Assembly (NCBI GenBank): GCA_946803715.1
Contig: CAMPET010000357.1
Span: 1-27,544, forward strand
DNA from: Beroe ovata
Taxonomy: Eukaryota > Ctenophora > Nuda > Beroida > Beroidae
Reading direction: 5' to 3'
Length of the DNA stretch: 27,544 bases
Under the pieces are notes generated by a model, which made no database searches, was not told the DNA's origin, and saw only the letters and a list, made by a program, of their open reading frames with translations. The translations under genes and the position numbers were made by a program. Positions 1 to 10,000 of the stretch are shown here, one piece after another. Positions within the stretch are counted from its first letter, which is position 1. Each line of letters starts with the position of its first letter.

Positions 1-330
1 TTAACTGTGATTCCACTTGAAAAGAAGGAGCAATTCCATGCATGATACTCATACATTTATGCATGCCATGGTATACAATACCTATACAAGTTGTGCAATG
101 TATAATCGAGTGAAATTGGTGATTGGGCTTTGTTCCAAATTTCATCCCAATGTGGCTCTCTCATGAACGTGTTTACAGAAGTTGTGTCATGGCGTCATGC
201 ATGTGCATGTAGCTGATTTTTGTGACCTATGAATTATGACATTGATTGGTCTTGTGAATGGNGTTACCTAGAGCTTGCTCATAACTGGTTAAGCGGAATA
301 TAAATCCTTTCTTATTATTATTATTATATT
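1..330. other. Non-coding flank ending in ATT microsatellite
   Basis: No supportable gene is present. There is a single N at 262. The segment ends in a short (ATT)n run at about 311-332, right where similarity to the flank at 4855 begins (ATTAGATTTCGATCAT). The end of this block, a unique sequence followed by an ATT run, resembles the 3' tail of a SINE or LINE, but no promoter boxes or protein support that. The breakpoint probably marks where this assembly piece diverges from the real p180 flank. Confidence 0.4.
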
Positions 331-2439
331 AGATTTCGATCATACGTCGCAATTTTCTCACTTTTATCAATATTGTATGAAGTTACCCCGTATTCGAAGT
401 ACCTATGTCTCCAAGTTCCAACCTTTACACCACATAGGAGAATTTGATTCGGCAAAGAAGATGTTGCGACATTCGTTTCGATTGATTTTACGGAAAAACG
501 CCCAACTGTTTCATATTTTCTGTCGATGTCGCTTCATCTCAAGTTTTCTCGTTTGGTTATATTTTTCAAGGAATGTTTTAAAGTTTTTACACTGATAGAA
601 GAAAATGATTTTTTCGATATTTTATATCCCAACTTGCTTTTACCAGAGATCTCTGATGTGAATGGAATCACTTGTCGACGTGTCTTGGTTATGCATAATG
701 TAACGCAAAGTTATGATATATACGAAAACATATATTACATTTTCATTTATTTTTGAGTGTATTGTACTGAGTTGTTTTAAGTTATGGTATATGTTTGTTA
801 TTTATTGCCAAGAGAGGAAAATCAACAGGAGTTGAATATTTTGGACCATTTTTCCAGGATTTGAAGAAAAATGGATCTTCTGTCATATATATTGCGATAA
901 TTTGGACCGATTGATCTTGTCGCATTGAAACTCAGTTCAATAATATTTGAATCTCTTTGTGCACTTGATTGTATTTCCTGTGATTCGGAGTTTTAACAGC
1001 GATTCCAAATTATTTCTGTGTCGGGATTGCATCATGATGAAAATTCGCCTTAAGAAGACTGTTGTCAGTTAACGCTTAGCCATGTGTATTTCATCATACT
1101 TTCGGCAGAATTTTCTCAAAAATTGAGAAAATGGCTTAATGGCACACTGTTACACTCAATGCACGTAGACGTCACTAAACTGGAAGGCGCGGAAATATTA
1201 ATCTTGATGATGAGAGCGCGCGGTGCCTAAGCTAATTAATTCCGCGCGAATTCGGTAATGAAATAATTGGGAACGCGCGCGGCGCCATATTCCCAGAATG
1301 CAAATGCCAGATGATATTTGTTACATTCTTGTCTCTCCCGGGCCGCGCGCTTTCGTCAAAGACCTTCCGTGCCATTTCGGCCTTTGATGAAGGCGCGTGC
1401 GCAAGAAATGGAGATCAAGTAAAATCTGATTTCTGTTTTTGCGCGCGCATTCATCATCGACCTTTGACATGATGAAGGCTTGCGCGTGGGATACAGAGAT
1501 CAGATAAAATTTGACAAGACGCTTGTTAAGTTTCACTGACTTTTGTTTCGCGCGCGCAAAAACTGACGTTAGATAAATCTCGAATGATTTCTTTCTACCC
1601 TCGGTATCATGACTGTACATGTGCAGCGCCGACACGGTGAGAAAAATTAAACCCTACAAATAAAATATAATCTGACATTTGGCTGACTACTCCAGGCCCT
1701 GCTGTATCAGGAATTATAATGGTATCTGCCATTTGCCCAACTGTTTTATTCTTGTGTTTGTATGATAAAGATGAAACGTGTACAATTGAAATGGACACCT
1801 TGGTATAAGGATGAGGTCAAGTTGAATTAATTTATATGCAATCATTGTGGTGACATAGCTAATACTATGAACTTGTTTCATCTCGTATCTGACAGCTGAA
1901 TGAAATCGTGATGAGAAATGTTGATCCCATTTTTGAAGATAATGATGGTTCAGTTATAGTTTTTTCATTGCTCAGTTGGCATAAACATTATAATTGGAGC
2001 TGCCAATTGGGAGCAATTAAATGAGCTTGCTCTATTGTTGTATGCTCTAAAGACTGGAGCATCTGATTTTGTATATCTTGTAGGAGACCTTGATTTCTTT
2101 CTCACACTTTTTTCCATTATCTTTCCCAAGGCTAGGATGGAAGCTGTAGCACCTTATCTGGAGTTGGCATCAAACTATATTCTCACACCATATGGTGTTG
2201 CTGCCCTGGCGGGAGTCATTCTATCAAGGTTAACAATTGATTTGAATTCAGGATTTTCTCAATCAATTTTCAAATGTCAAAGTCTTCTTACCAACATTCC
2301 TCTTTACAGTGTGTTGCTCCTGGTATTCAGTACTCAGAAAGAGCTCAGCTATGAAGACTACAATAAATTATCCACACAGCCTCAAAAGGTCCAGAGTAAA
2401 CCTTCATCACAGCAAAAGAAGCCTAAGAAGGAGATAAGG
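331..2439 (+). repeat. Copy 1 of the p180 5' module (duplicated segment)
   Basis: This segment matches the intact 5' flank and first two exons at about 4855-7041. It stops at an N (2440) in the middle of exon 2. From 571 onward the same sequence appears again at 2441 (offset 1870) and at 5096 (offset 4525). Copies 1 and 2 are almost identical after their first 165 bases, while copy 3 differs by many substitutions and several indels. The pattern fits two haplotypes placed in tandem by the assembler, or a recent tandem duplication. Confidence 0.85.
2137..2439 (+). pseudogene. Truncated duplicate of p180-like exons 1-2
   Basis: Duplicate of the first two coding exons of the p180-like gene. ATG is at 2137, exon 1 is 2137-2228, the 81-nt GT-AG intron is 2229-2309, and exon 2 runs from 2310 to the N at 2440, where it is cut in the Lys-rich segment. 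The protein is the same as the intact copy through the membrane anchor (MEAVAPYLEL at the start, then KELSYEDYNKL after the membrane segment). It has no continuation: sequence after the N is 5' flank again. As it stands it could only encode the anchor plus a short tail. It is more likely the broken end of an allelic contig than a functional paralogue. Confidence 0.7.
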
Positions 2440-2440
2440 N

Positions 2441-3955
2441 GAATGTTTTAAAGTTTTTACACTGATAGAAGAAAATGATTTTTTCGATATTTTATATCCC
2501 AACTTGCTTTAACCAGAGATCAATGATGTGAATGGAATCACTTGTCGACGTGTCTTGGTTATGCATAATGTAACGCAAAGTTATGATATATACAAAAACA
2601 TATATTACATTTTCATTTATTTTTGAGTGTATTGTACTGAGTTGTTTTAAGTTATGGTATATGTTTGTTATTTATTGCCAAGAGAGGAAAATCAACAGGA
2701 GTTGAATATTTTGGACCATTTTTCCAGGATTTGAAGAAAAATGGATCTTCTGTCATATATATTGCGATAATTTGGACCGATTGATCTTGTCGCATTGAAA
2801 CTCAGTTCAATAATATTTGAATCTCTTTGTGCACTTGATTGTATTTCCTGTGATTCGGAGTTTTAACAGCGATTCCAAATTATTTCTGTGTCGGGATTGC
2901 ATCATGATGAAAATTCGCCTTAAGAAGACTGTTGTCAGTTAACGCTTAGCCATGTGTATTTCATCATACTTTCGGCAGAATTTTCTCAAAAATTGAGAAA
3001 ATGGCTTAATGGCACACTGTTACACTCAATGCACGTAGACGTCACTAAACTGGAAGGCGCGGAAATATTAATCTTGATGATGAGAGCGCGCGGTGCCTAA
3101 GCTAATTAATTCCGCGCGAATTCGGTAATGAAATAATTGGGAACGCGCGCGGCGCCATATTCCCAGAATGCAAATGCCAGATGATATTTGTTACATTCTT
3201 GTCTCTCCCGGGCCGCGCGCTTTCGTCAAAGACCTTCCGTGCCATTTCGGCCTTTGATGAAGGCGCGTGCGCAAGAAATGGAGATCAAGTAAAATCTGAT
3301 TTCTGTTTTTGCGCGCGCATTCATCATCGACCTTTGACATGATGAAGGCTTGCGCGTGGGATACAGAGATCAGATAAAATTTGACAAGACGCTTGTTAAG
3401 TTTCACTGACTTTTGTTTCGCGCGCGCAAAAACTGACGTTAGATAAATCTCGAATGATTTCTTTCTACCCTCGGTATCATGACTGTACATGTGCAGCGCC
3501 GACACGGTGAGAAAAATTAAACCCTACAAATAAAATATAATCTGACATTTGGCTGACTACTCCAGGCCCTGCTGTATCAGGAATTATAATGGTATCTGCC
3601 ATTTGCCCAACTGTTTTATTCTTGTGTTTGTATGATAAAGATGAAACGTGTACAATTGAAATGGACACCTTGGTATAAGGATGAGGTCAAGTTGAATTAA
3701 TTTATATGCAATCATTGTGGTGACATAGCTAATACTATGAACTTGTTTCATCTCGTATCTGACAGCTGAATGAAATCGTGATGAGAAATGTTGATCCCAT
3801 TTTTGAAGATAATGATGGTTCAGTTATAGTTTTTTCATTGCTCAGTTGGCATAAACATTATAATTGGAGCTGCCAATTGGGAGCAATTAAATGAGCTTGC
3901 TCTATTGTTGTATGCTCTAAAGACTGGAGCATCTGATTTTGTATATCTTGTAGGA
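2441..3955 (+). repeat. Copy 2 of the p180 5' module (truncated before exon 1)
   Basis: Begins exactly at the sequence found at 571 and ends at an N (3956) just before the ATG-containing part of exon 1, so it has no coding sequence. The first 165 bases share variants with copy 3 (for example AACCAGAGATCAATG and TACAAAAACA), whereas the rest is essentially identical to copy 1. It is therefore a mosaic of the two versions, as expected from a consensus that switches haplotypes, or from gene conversion. Confidence 0.85.
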
Positions 3956-3962
3956 NCTCCAG

Positions 3963-4370
3963 GAAACTACGAAGGACAGTCGCACGAAACGGAAAGTAAT
4001 TCCGTACGCGTCTGCATTCCGACCCTCCATCCCCTCATCTCCCTGCTCGACCAGTCCGTCCATCATGCCGCACATCAGTAACGTGACGTCACTCGCACAC
4101 GTGAGCCCTCACGCACACGTGAGCCCCCACGCACGCGTGAGCCCTCACGCACGTGCGTCGCCCCTAGCAACCCCACAACCGACAGTCATTTCCCTACAAC
4201 AATCGACGCCGCCACCCCCAGTGAAACCAATCCCAGAACATCAGAAAGTGTACTACGTCTCGGGACTTGAGTTGCTCAGTTGGGTTTCGAGTAAGGTTGA
4301 CAGATTGGAGGTTCCCGCCAAAAAAGACTCGCTTAACACTCCGAATATCTTTAAGCAAGAATCACGCTAG
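3963..4370 (+). CDS. Probable terminal exon of an unidentified upstream gene
   Basis: An open frame of 135 codons starts right after an acceptor-like CTCCAG (3957-3962) that abuts the N at 3956, and ends at TAG 4368-4370. It begins ETTKDSRTKRKVIPYASAFR, continues Ser/Pro-rich, then has a tandem HVSPHA-type hexapeptide repeat (about 4097-4157, 18-bp unit), a PPPPVKP stretch and a non-repetitive tail with YYVSGLELLSWVSSKVDRLE. I do not recognise the family. The composition changes sharply from the AT-rich surroundings, and the conserved-looking tail supports real coding. An internal ATG at 4065 would give a 101-codon version. Being joined through an N, its true upstream exons are not in this window. 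Alternative: a chance open frame in a CACGTG-type repeat. Confidence 0.45.
   Translation, partial: ETTKDSRTKRKVIPYASAFRPSIPSSPCSTSPSIMPHISNVTSLAHVSPHAHVSPHARVSPHARASPLATPQPTVISLQQSTPPPPVKPIPEHQKVYYVSGLELLSWVSSKVDRLEVPAKKDSLNTPNIFKQESR
4097..4157 (+). repeat. 18-bp CACGTGAGCC-type repeat inside an exon
   Basis: Imperfect copies of a unit reading GCACACGTGAGCCCTCAC, about three and a half times, in frame with the presumed exon (HVSPHA, HVSPHA, RVSPHA, RASP). The core is CACGTG or ACGCGT, the same palindromes that dominate the intron minisatellites further downstream. Confidence 0.7.
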
Positions 4371-5095
4371 AACTCATTATGAATAAGTATCGATGAATCC
4401 CAATAAGTCACGCGATAGTCGAGTGACATCTAACGCAACGCGTGACATTTCTCACGCGACGACCATAATAACGTGACGTCACCATGTGTCGTCATGGCAA
4501 CATAATTTGAGTCGTATATGTATTTGTCCAACTGCTGTTATACTGCTGTAGCGCGTTACATAACACACATTATATGAAAGTGCTCAACCTTTGAACACAA
4601 AAAAGGTTGAACACACATCATATATTTATTTTTAATGAGGGGTATGTAATATCTTTTCAATGAGAAAGAAAGTCACGGTTTTATATTTTTTGTGCCCGGT
4701 GCAATCTTTATTCTTAACTTATTATATCGTTTTCTTAATAATTGGTAATTTTGTAAGCGTGCACAATCGAGAGAGGTTTTTTTCGCACAGAAATTGACAC
4801 TTCCACTATAAATAATATGGAAAAACCTAGGTTATTTTAGGTTATAGTTTTTGCATATATTAGATTTCGATCATAGGTCGCAATTTTCTCACTTTTATCA
4901 ATATTGTATGAAGTTACCCCGTGTTCGAAGTACCTATGTCTCCAACCTTTACACCACATAGGAGAATTTTATTCGGCAAAGAAGGTGTTGCGACATTCGT
5001 TTCGATCGATTTTTCGAAAAAACGCGTCAACTGTTTCATAGTTTCTGTCGATGTCGCTTCACCTCAAGTTTTCTCGTTTGGTTATATTTTTCAAG
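4371..5095. other. Intergenic segment between the upstream exon and the p180 flank
   Basis: Follows the stop codon at 4370. The first 130 bases keep CpG-bearing CACGCG and ACGTGACGTCA motifs (for example near 4470-4482), then the sequence turns AT-rich. No AATAAA is seen. From about 4855 the sequence matches positions 331-570 and is the start of the p180 flank. No gene is supported. Confidence 0.5.
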
Positions 5096-5734
5096 GAATG
5101 TTTTAAAGTTTTTACACTGATAGAAGAAAATGATTTTTTCGATATTTTATATCCCAACTTGCTTTAACCAGAGATCAATGATGTGAATGGAATCACTTGT
5201 CGACGTGTCTTGGTTATGCATAATGTAACGCAAAGTTATGATATATACAAAAACATATATTACATTTTCATTTATTTTTGAGTGTATTGTACTGAGTTGT
5301 TTTAAGTTATGGTATATGTTTGTTATTTATTGCCAAGAGAGGAAAATCAACAGGAGTTGAATATTGTGGACCATTTTTCCAGGATTTGAAGAAAAATGGA
5401 TCTTCTGTCATATATATTGCGATAATTTGGACCCGATTGATCTTGTCGCATTGAAACTCAGTTCAATAATATTTGAATCTCTTTGTGCACTTGATTGTAT
5501 TTCCTGTGATTCGGAGTTTTAACAGCGATTCCAAATTATTTCTGTGTCGGGATTGCATCATGATGAAAATTCGCCTTAAGAAGACTGTTGTCAGTTAACG
5601 CTTAGCCATGTGTATTTCATCATACTTTCGGCAGAATTTTCTCAATAATTGAGAAAATGGCTTAATGGCACACCGTCTCACTCAATGCACGTAGACGTCA
5701 CTAAACAGGAAGGCGCGGAAATATTAATCTTGAT

Positions 5735-6262
5735 GATGAGAGCGCGCGGTGCCGGCCTTATTCCGCGCGAATTCGGTAATGAAATAATTGAGAACGCGCG
5801 CGGCGTCATAATGCCAGATGATATTTGTCACATTCTTGTCTCTCGCGCGCGCTTTCATCAAAGACCTTCCATGATTCCAGTCCGGCCTTCGATAAAGGCG
5901 CGTGCGCAAGAAACGGAGATCATGTAAAATCTGACCTCTGTTTTTGTGTGCGCCTTCATCATCGAGTCATCGACCTTTGACATGATGAAGGCTTGCGCGT
6001 GGGATACAGAGATCAGATAAAATTTGACAAGACGCTTGTTAAGTTTCATTGACTTTTGTTTCGCGCGCGCAAAAACTGAAGTCAGATAAAATCTCGAATG
6101 ATTTCTTCCTACCCTCGGCATCATGACTGTACATGTGCAGCGCGGACATGGTGGGAAAAATTAAACCCTACAAATTTGTCAGATGTTACCTGACCTGTTT
6201 CTCGCGCGAGCGCGCCTTCATCGATGAAACTGAGGTCAGATAAAATCTGACAACTACAAATA
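5735..6262. repeat. Cluster of GCGCGC / GTCAGAT palindromic elements (p180 flank)
   Basis: At least four related motifs of about 27 bp, with the form GAAACNGAGNTCAGATAAAATNTGAC, lie at about 5910-5935, 6004-6031, 6073-6097 and 6227-6253. Each is adjacent to a GCGCGC block and a CTTCATCA or GATGAAGG arm. The same arrangement is present in both truncated copies (about 1390-1600 and 3260-3470) and upstream of PPP1R37 (23588-23805). The core GTCAGATAAAATCTGAC at 6235-6251 is a perfect inverted repeat with a 3-nt centre. Likely remnants of a small inverted-repeat transposable element family; a shared regulatory element is the alternative. Confidence 0.65.
6176..6253. mobile_element. 78-bp MITE-like inverted-repeat insertion with 8-bp target duplication
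   Basis: The segment starts TTGTCAGAT and ends ATCTGACAA, perfect 9-bp inverted termini. With a few mismatches and a small gap the inverted similarity extends inward to about 25 bp (TTANCTGACCT then GTTTC). It is flanked by the direct repeat CTACAAAT at 6168-6175 and 6254-6261. Copies 1 and 2 (about 1660 and 3530) have a single CTACAAAT and lack the insert, with three extra A bases at the junction. An 8-bp target duplication fits hAT-type elements (also P and others), but the terminal bases are not a classic hAT end, so the superfamily is unassigned. Confidence 0.7.
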
Positions 6263-6738
6263 TAATCTGACATTTGGCTGACTGCTCCAGGCCCTGCTGT
6301 ATCACGAATTATAATGGTATCTGCCACTTGCCCAACTGTATTATTCTTGTGTTTGTATGATAATTGATAAAGATGAAGCGTGTACAATTGAAATGGACAC
6401 CTTGGTATAAGGATGAGGTCTAGTTGAATTAATTTATATGCAATCATTGTGGTGACATAGCTAATACTATGAACTTATTTCATCTTGTATCTGACAGCTG
6501 AATGAAATCGCGATGAGAAATTTTGATCCAATTTTTGAAGATAATGATGGTTCAGTTATAGTTTTTTCATTGCTCAGTTGGCGTAAACATTATAATTGGA
6601 GCTGCCAATTGGGAGCAATTAAATGAGCTTGCTCTATTGTTGTATGCTCTAAAGACTGGAGCATCTGATTCTGTATATCTTGTAGGAGACCTTGATTTCT
6701 TTTGCGTACTTATTTCCATTATCTTTCCCAAGGCTAGG

Positions 6739-7074
6739 ATGGAAGCTGTAGCACCTTATCTGGAGTTGGCATCAAACTATATTCTCACACCATATGGTGT
6801 TGCTGCCCTGGCGGGAGTCATTCTATCAAGGTTAACAATTGATTTGAATTCAGGATTTTCTCAATCAATTTTCAAATGTCAAAGTCTTCTTACCAACATT
6901 CCTCTTTACAGTGTGTTGCTCCTGGTATTCAGTACTCAGAAAGAGCTCAGCTATGAAGACTACAATAAATTATCCACACAGCCTCAAAAGGTCCAGAGTA
7001 AACCTTCATCACAGCAAAAGAAGCCTAAGAAGGAGATAAGGAGAAGGAAGCCCAAGAAGAATAAGGAGGAACAG
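6739..7074 (+). CDS. p180-like exons 1-2: luminal tip, membrane anchor and cytosolic junction
   Basis: Exon 1 is 6739-6830 and exon 2 is 6912-7074, 85 codons in total. Residues 1-17 are short and polar/hydrophobic (MEAVAPYLELASNYILT). The anchor spans about residues 18-42 (GVAALAGVILSS then VLLLVF). The cytosolic junction is STQKELSYEDYNKL, followed by KPSSQQKKPKKEIRRRKPKK. Splicing out 6831-6911 is needed to make an uninterrupted membrane helix. There is no cleavable signal peptide, so it acts as a signal anchor. The start is the first in-frame ATG and has a good Kozak context. The donor after GAACAG (7075) reads GTTTGA, which is weak but fits the frame. Confidence 0.82.
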
Positions 7075-10000
7075 GTTTGAGTTCTATGAGCCCTATGAGA
7101 GTCTTTTCTTCTGCAAGATTTGTCACAATTTTCTGAACATTAAATTATGATCTGTTGAACAGGAAGTTGTAGAGGAAGCTGAGGATGACGCCAACTACGA
7201 CATTGTTGCTCCTGAAGAAGTTCCAATGCCTGAAGAGATACCTCTTACAATGACAGAGCCTCAGGATCACCCTAAGAAGAAGAACAAGAAGGATAAGAAG
7301 AAGAAACAGAAAAAGGAAGTTGCTTATGTTGTAAGTTACTTCTCTTAGATTCCACTTCTCTCAACATTTATTTCTCTCAGAATTTAGTTATTGAATCATT
7401 ACTTGGCCGGTTGATGCACATGCCTATGTATTCTGACAGTCTGATTCGTTACTCCATAACCTAAGGAGGAAGATGGAGATACTAATGAGGTGGAGGAGGA
7501 ATCAGCTCCCGAGGCAGCCACCGAGCCAGTGGGCTCTGCCCTCCAGGCTGAAGAGGAAGAGGAACAGGTTGGATGATAGGATTAAAGGAGAGTTTCAAAG
7601 TCAAACATAAGAAAAGGGGATCTATTGTATTTGAACCAGGTTAATCTCCACTCTTACATCATCTAGGAAGTCACTGAAGAGGTTGTTGAAGAAGCTGTTG
7701 AGGAGGCTGTGGAAGAGGAGGCAGCAGTTCTGTTGGAAGAGGCAATGGAACCGGCTTCATCCTCTGATACCCCCGACATTTCCGAGCACATCCCTGAGGT
7801 TGAGCTCCCCGAGATTGAGGTTGTGACTCGTCAACCAGTGAAAAGTGCTGCTCCAGTAGTGCCACCTCAGGGTAAGAAAAGGGCAGGGTAAAGTCTCCGT
7901 TTGTCTCATAATCGTACTGAATATACGGATATTGGATTGTAAGCATTTCCTAGCAAAGCTCACAAGGCAACAGTAGGACAACAGGTTGCCCATTTTTTGA
8001 AATTGAAATACCGAATTACTAGAGAAAAAGAGCAAGAAGAACAAGAAAAAGGGCGCGATTGTAAATGAAAGTGGTAGTGAAGGAATTTTCCAGATAGTGG
8101 ACCAGGCAAATCTATCTGAAACTGACATTGAGGTACAAACATTGATCTATTGCTTTACCTACCTATTGCTACTTCTTTTCAAGTTGTTGATCAGCCGTCT
8201 ATCATAGCAGATAATCAATAATCTGACTCACTAATCTGACTCATGATAAAAACTGTCACTGATCATTCATCAACCAATCATCAGACCCTGCTGGCTATTC
8301 TGAAGAGTAAGGAAGGAGATGATAACTGGGTCAACAGCAAGGCATCTGAAGAGACTAAAGACAGTCTGAGGAAGAGGGTACAGGTTGCTAATGGTGTTAT
8401 CAGCGATTTGGAACGGAGTATTGAAGTCATGAAGCAAGACATGCTCGACAGAAGGTATAATCTGAGATCATTTTCAATTCCAGAGTTGTTTATGGAGATC
8501 TATCATCGCACACGGATAACTAAATTCCCCTTATTAATCCCCCCTTAAAGTTTGGGATTTTTCGTCAGGAGTAGTGTTCAAGTGATATGTTTCATCATAG
8601 GTATCAAGAAATTTAAATAATGAATAAATAAAAGTGTCTGCATTACATGAAATTATCACTGATGGTCAACACTTGTTAACAGCGAGGATAAGACGAAGCT
8701 GACTCTTGAGATACGGAACCTGGAGAAGAGACATCAACAGGAGAGGGAAACTTTGAGCGGTCAGCTGAGCCAATTCTCAAACATGAGTCAAAGTAGGGCT
8801 GAGGTGGGTTCTCTTTTGCATTGACATTTTACTAGATATCTTGCTCATTGTTTTCACTATAGATCGTAGTTCTTAGTTGAGTATTTGTTCTCGTGGTGCA
8901 GCTGTGCAGTCATATAAGTTGATGTGCCACTATGAGGAAAAACCAATTTCTATATCATGATTCCAAATTTCTCCATGAATCAGGAGGTGGCCCGACTCAA
9001 GAAGGAAGTTGAAGACCGAGACCGAATTAACAATAATCTCCAGCTGCAACTTGCTAAACAGCGAGCTCCACCCACCCCTGTCAACCCCAACATTGACCTC
9101 AAAAACAGAATGGTAGAGCTAGAGGTAAGGAAGGATAATCTGCCTTACTCAGGGATCGTTCACATGTTTTGTAATCAAAATAAGTTTCCCTCCCCCTTCC
9201 GTGATAAGCCCTGCTCTGCCGTGAATGACGTAATCTTTCAATATTAATGTCCCCTTCCACTCAGCTGATTACCTATCATGTGACCGGTCCCTTTTGTAAA
9301 AAGTGATATTATTATTCAATATAACTCATGTTATCTATAACTTCGTTTGCTCTGTTTAGTTGCATTCGTAAAGCATCCTGTGATCTAATTGTCGGTTCGA
9401 TAATTCATAGTCATGACTTAATTTACCTACACTACGTTTCGAATATTTGATAACCCATCCCCATAGAATGTGACTATGACTTAAGATTTTTTCTAGAAAA
9501 ATAATCTAGCTCATAATGTAGCTATTGCATTTCTCAATCATCCAATGGATAACATCCAAGAGTTCCCAAAATACCCACGATTATTTTATGTTACCAACCA
9601 CGCAAATATTAAAGTAGAAATCAAAACTAGGAACCAGCAGTTTCGACCTTCTCGCCTCTCAAGAAGGTGAATAGCGCTAGTGGCTTTATCTCGCAAATCT
9701 GTACACTCCAGGTGAGCCGCGCATACACGTGCAAAAGCCGCGCATACACGTGCAACAGTTGTGTAGGAGTCTTCGCACGTGCAGAAGTTGTCTTTGCACG
9801 TGCAGTATTTCACTTGTCACATGCAACAGTTCTCTTAGCACGTGCAACAGTTATCTTTGTACAAGAGTTCTCTAAGCTGCTTTGCACGTGAAATTGATTT
9901 CCTAGGGGCTGTATGTATAGAGTGTGTCTGCAAATACCACCCAATATTTCGATTTTTCCTTGTTTGTAGTTCAATCAAATGCCTCTGCTTTCGGATATTC

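Larger units (their letters stand above)
5096..6738 (+). promoter_or_regulatory. Intact 5' flank / putative promoter and 5'UTR of the p180-like gene
   Basis: About 1.6 kb before the ATG at 6739. The first half is AT-rich and unremarkable. From about 5735 to 6262 it holds a cluster of GCGCGC-rich palindromic motifs with recurring CTTCATCA/TGATGAAG arms. Immediately before the coding ATG, TATATCTTGTAG at 6670-6685 could be an acceptor for a 5'UTR intron. The ATG context is AGGATGG (purine at -3, G at +4). No in-frame ATG precedes it in the exon. Promoter function is inferred from position only. Confidence 0.4.

Noticed and set aside
1321-1798. Minus-strand open frames of 104 and 63 codons, repeated at 3191-3668 and 5724-6447
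   Set aside because: They exist because the GC-palindromic elements are stop-poor; the copies differ by frame-disrupting indels between haplotypes, so there is no coding conservation.
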